22,281 nucleotides of DNA from Lachnoclostridium sp. UBA5890. GTDB lineage: Bacteria; Bacillota; Clostridia; Lachnospirales; Lachnospiraceae. The stretch is from NCBI GenBank assembly GCA_002431395.1, contig DJEU01000049.1, positions 1 to 22,281 on the forward strand, read 5' to 3'. Each line of letters starts with the position of its first letter. The first letter of the stretch is position 1. Below are positions 22,009-22,281 of the stretch, piece after piece. A program made the position numbers and the translations under genes. Below the pieces are notes generated by a model. That model was not told the origin of the DNA, did not search any database, and saw nothing but the letters and a program-made list of their open reading frames with translations.

Positions 22009-22281
22009 ATCGTGATATTTTAACAGGTCTCGTGAAACATAAACACATTATAACATATATAAAGTAAAATGTGAATACTTTTCACAAATATTTTTTGTAA
22101 AATTTACTTTTTTTGTGTAAAATGCACAATTTGCCATTCCTGCCGTTTTCTTCTTGTTTTTTTCACCTCTTCGTTTTACAATAAATATATTATAGTAACT
22201 ATTCAGGACACCCCGCCCACACATTCGCATTTCGAACACTTCGTGTTCTTTCCCGCCTTTGACAAGGCTAAAAATGCTCAT
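22009..22281. other. Region upstream of glgC: promoter and a dispersed-repeat-like segment
   Basis: No gene is supported. Positions 22047-22075 are the glgC promoter. 22076-22190 is very AT-rich with repeated TTTTAC runs on the minus strand. 22195-22281 is GC-richer, includes a GAACAC/GTGTTC hairpin with a TTC loop (22234-22248) and the 14-mer also found near spoVG. A minus-strand open frame reading in from the edge shows no family resemblance. Confidence 0.55.
22047..22075 (-). promoter_or_regulatory. Sigma-A promoter of glgC-glgD
   Basis: On the minus strand TTCACA (22075-22070), 17 bases, then perfect TATAAT (22052-22047), leaving a leader of about 65 bases before glgC. Confidence 0.82.

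Noticed and set aside
22048..22281. Minus-strand frame entering from the window edge (77 codons)
   Set aside because: It crosses the glgC promoter and an AT-rich stretch, has no recognisable domain and seems to translate a repeat-like segment.

Overview
The window looks like chromosome of a low-to-moderate-GC Firmicute of the class Clostridia, most likely a gut Lachnospiraceae. The support is the protein types (paired GlgC/GlgD, SpoVG, PrsA-like foldase, LytTR and hybrid two-component systems, an Rpn-type nuclease start), strong AGGAGG ribosome binding sites, frequent TTG/GTG starts and sigma-A-type promoters. Species cannot be named from the sequence alone.

Layout. Positions 1-107 hold the start of a minus-strand Rpn/PD-(D/E)XK 'transposase-like' nuclease cut by the window edge. 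A plus-strand LytTR response regulator and GHKL histidine kinase (599-2629) follow, preceded by a tandem 21-bp repeat that looks like the regulator's own binding site. Convergent to them is a two-gene minus operon, a hybrid sensor kinase plus a small alpha/beta hydrolase (5336-2618). Next comes an ECF sigma/anti-sigma pair (7362-5625) behind a textbook ECF-type promoter. Positions 7456-9240 form a patch of small and broken genes: a LysR remnant, a 48-aa membrane peptide, an intact alpha/beta hydrolase, and an AAA/DUF4143 ATPase destroyed by an internal deletion and a frameshift. A Dabb protein and a lipoprotein form a small minus operon (11081-9308). A PD-(D/E)XK-like nuclease-fold gene (11940-11200) has an amber codon directly after its best-placed ATG.

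Positions 12085-12366 carry an array of palindromic AAAGGCAAC/GTTGCCTTT units with a 126-bp higher-order repeat. The rest of the window is a minus-strand core block: glgC-glgD (ADP-glucose synthesis), spoVG, then pth-mfd-prsA-malQ as one operon with a clear promoter (19084-19112) and a clear terminator (12383-12409). Glycogen synthesis genes and the glucan-processing malQ therefore flank a translation/repair/secretion cluster.

No CRISPR array, rRNA, tRNA, complete insertion sequence or prophage was seen. I did not find a clearly new multi-gene system. The most unusual items are the palindromic repeat array and its overlap with a promoter, the ATG-TAG start of the nuclease-fold gene, the LytTR-type tandem operator, and a 14-mer shared by the spoVG leader and the region upstream of glgC.
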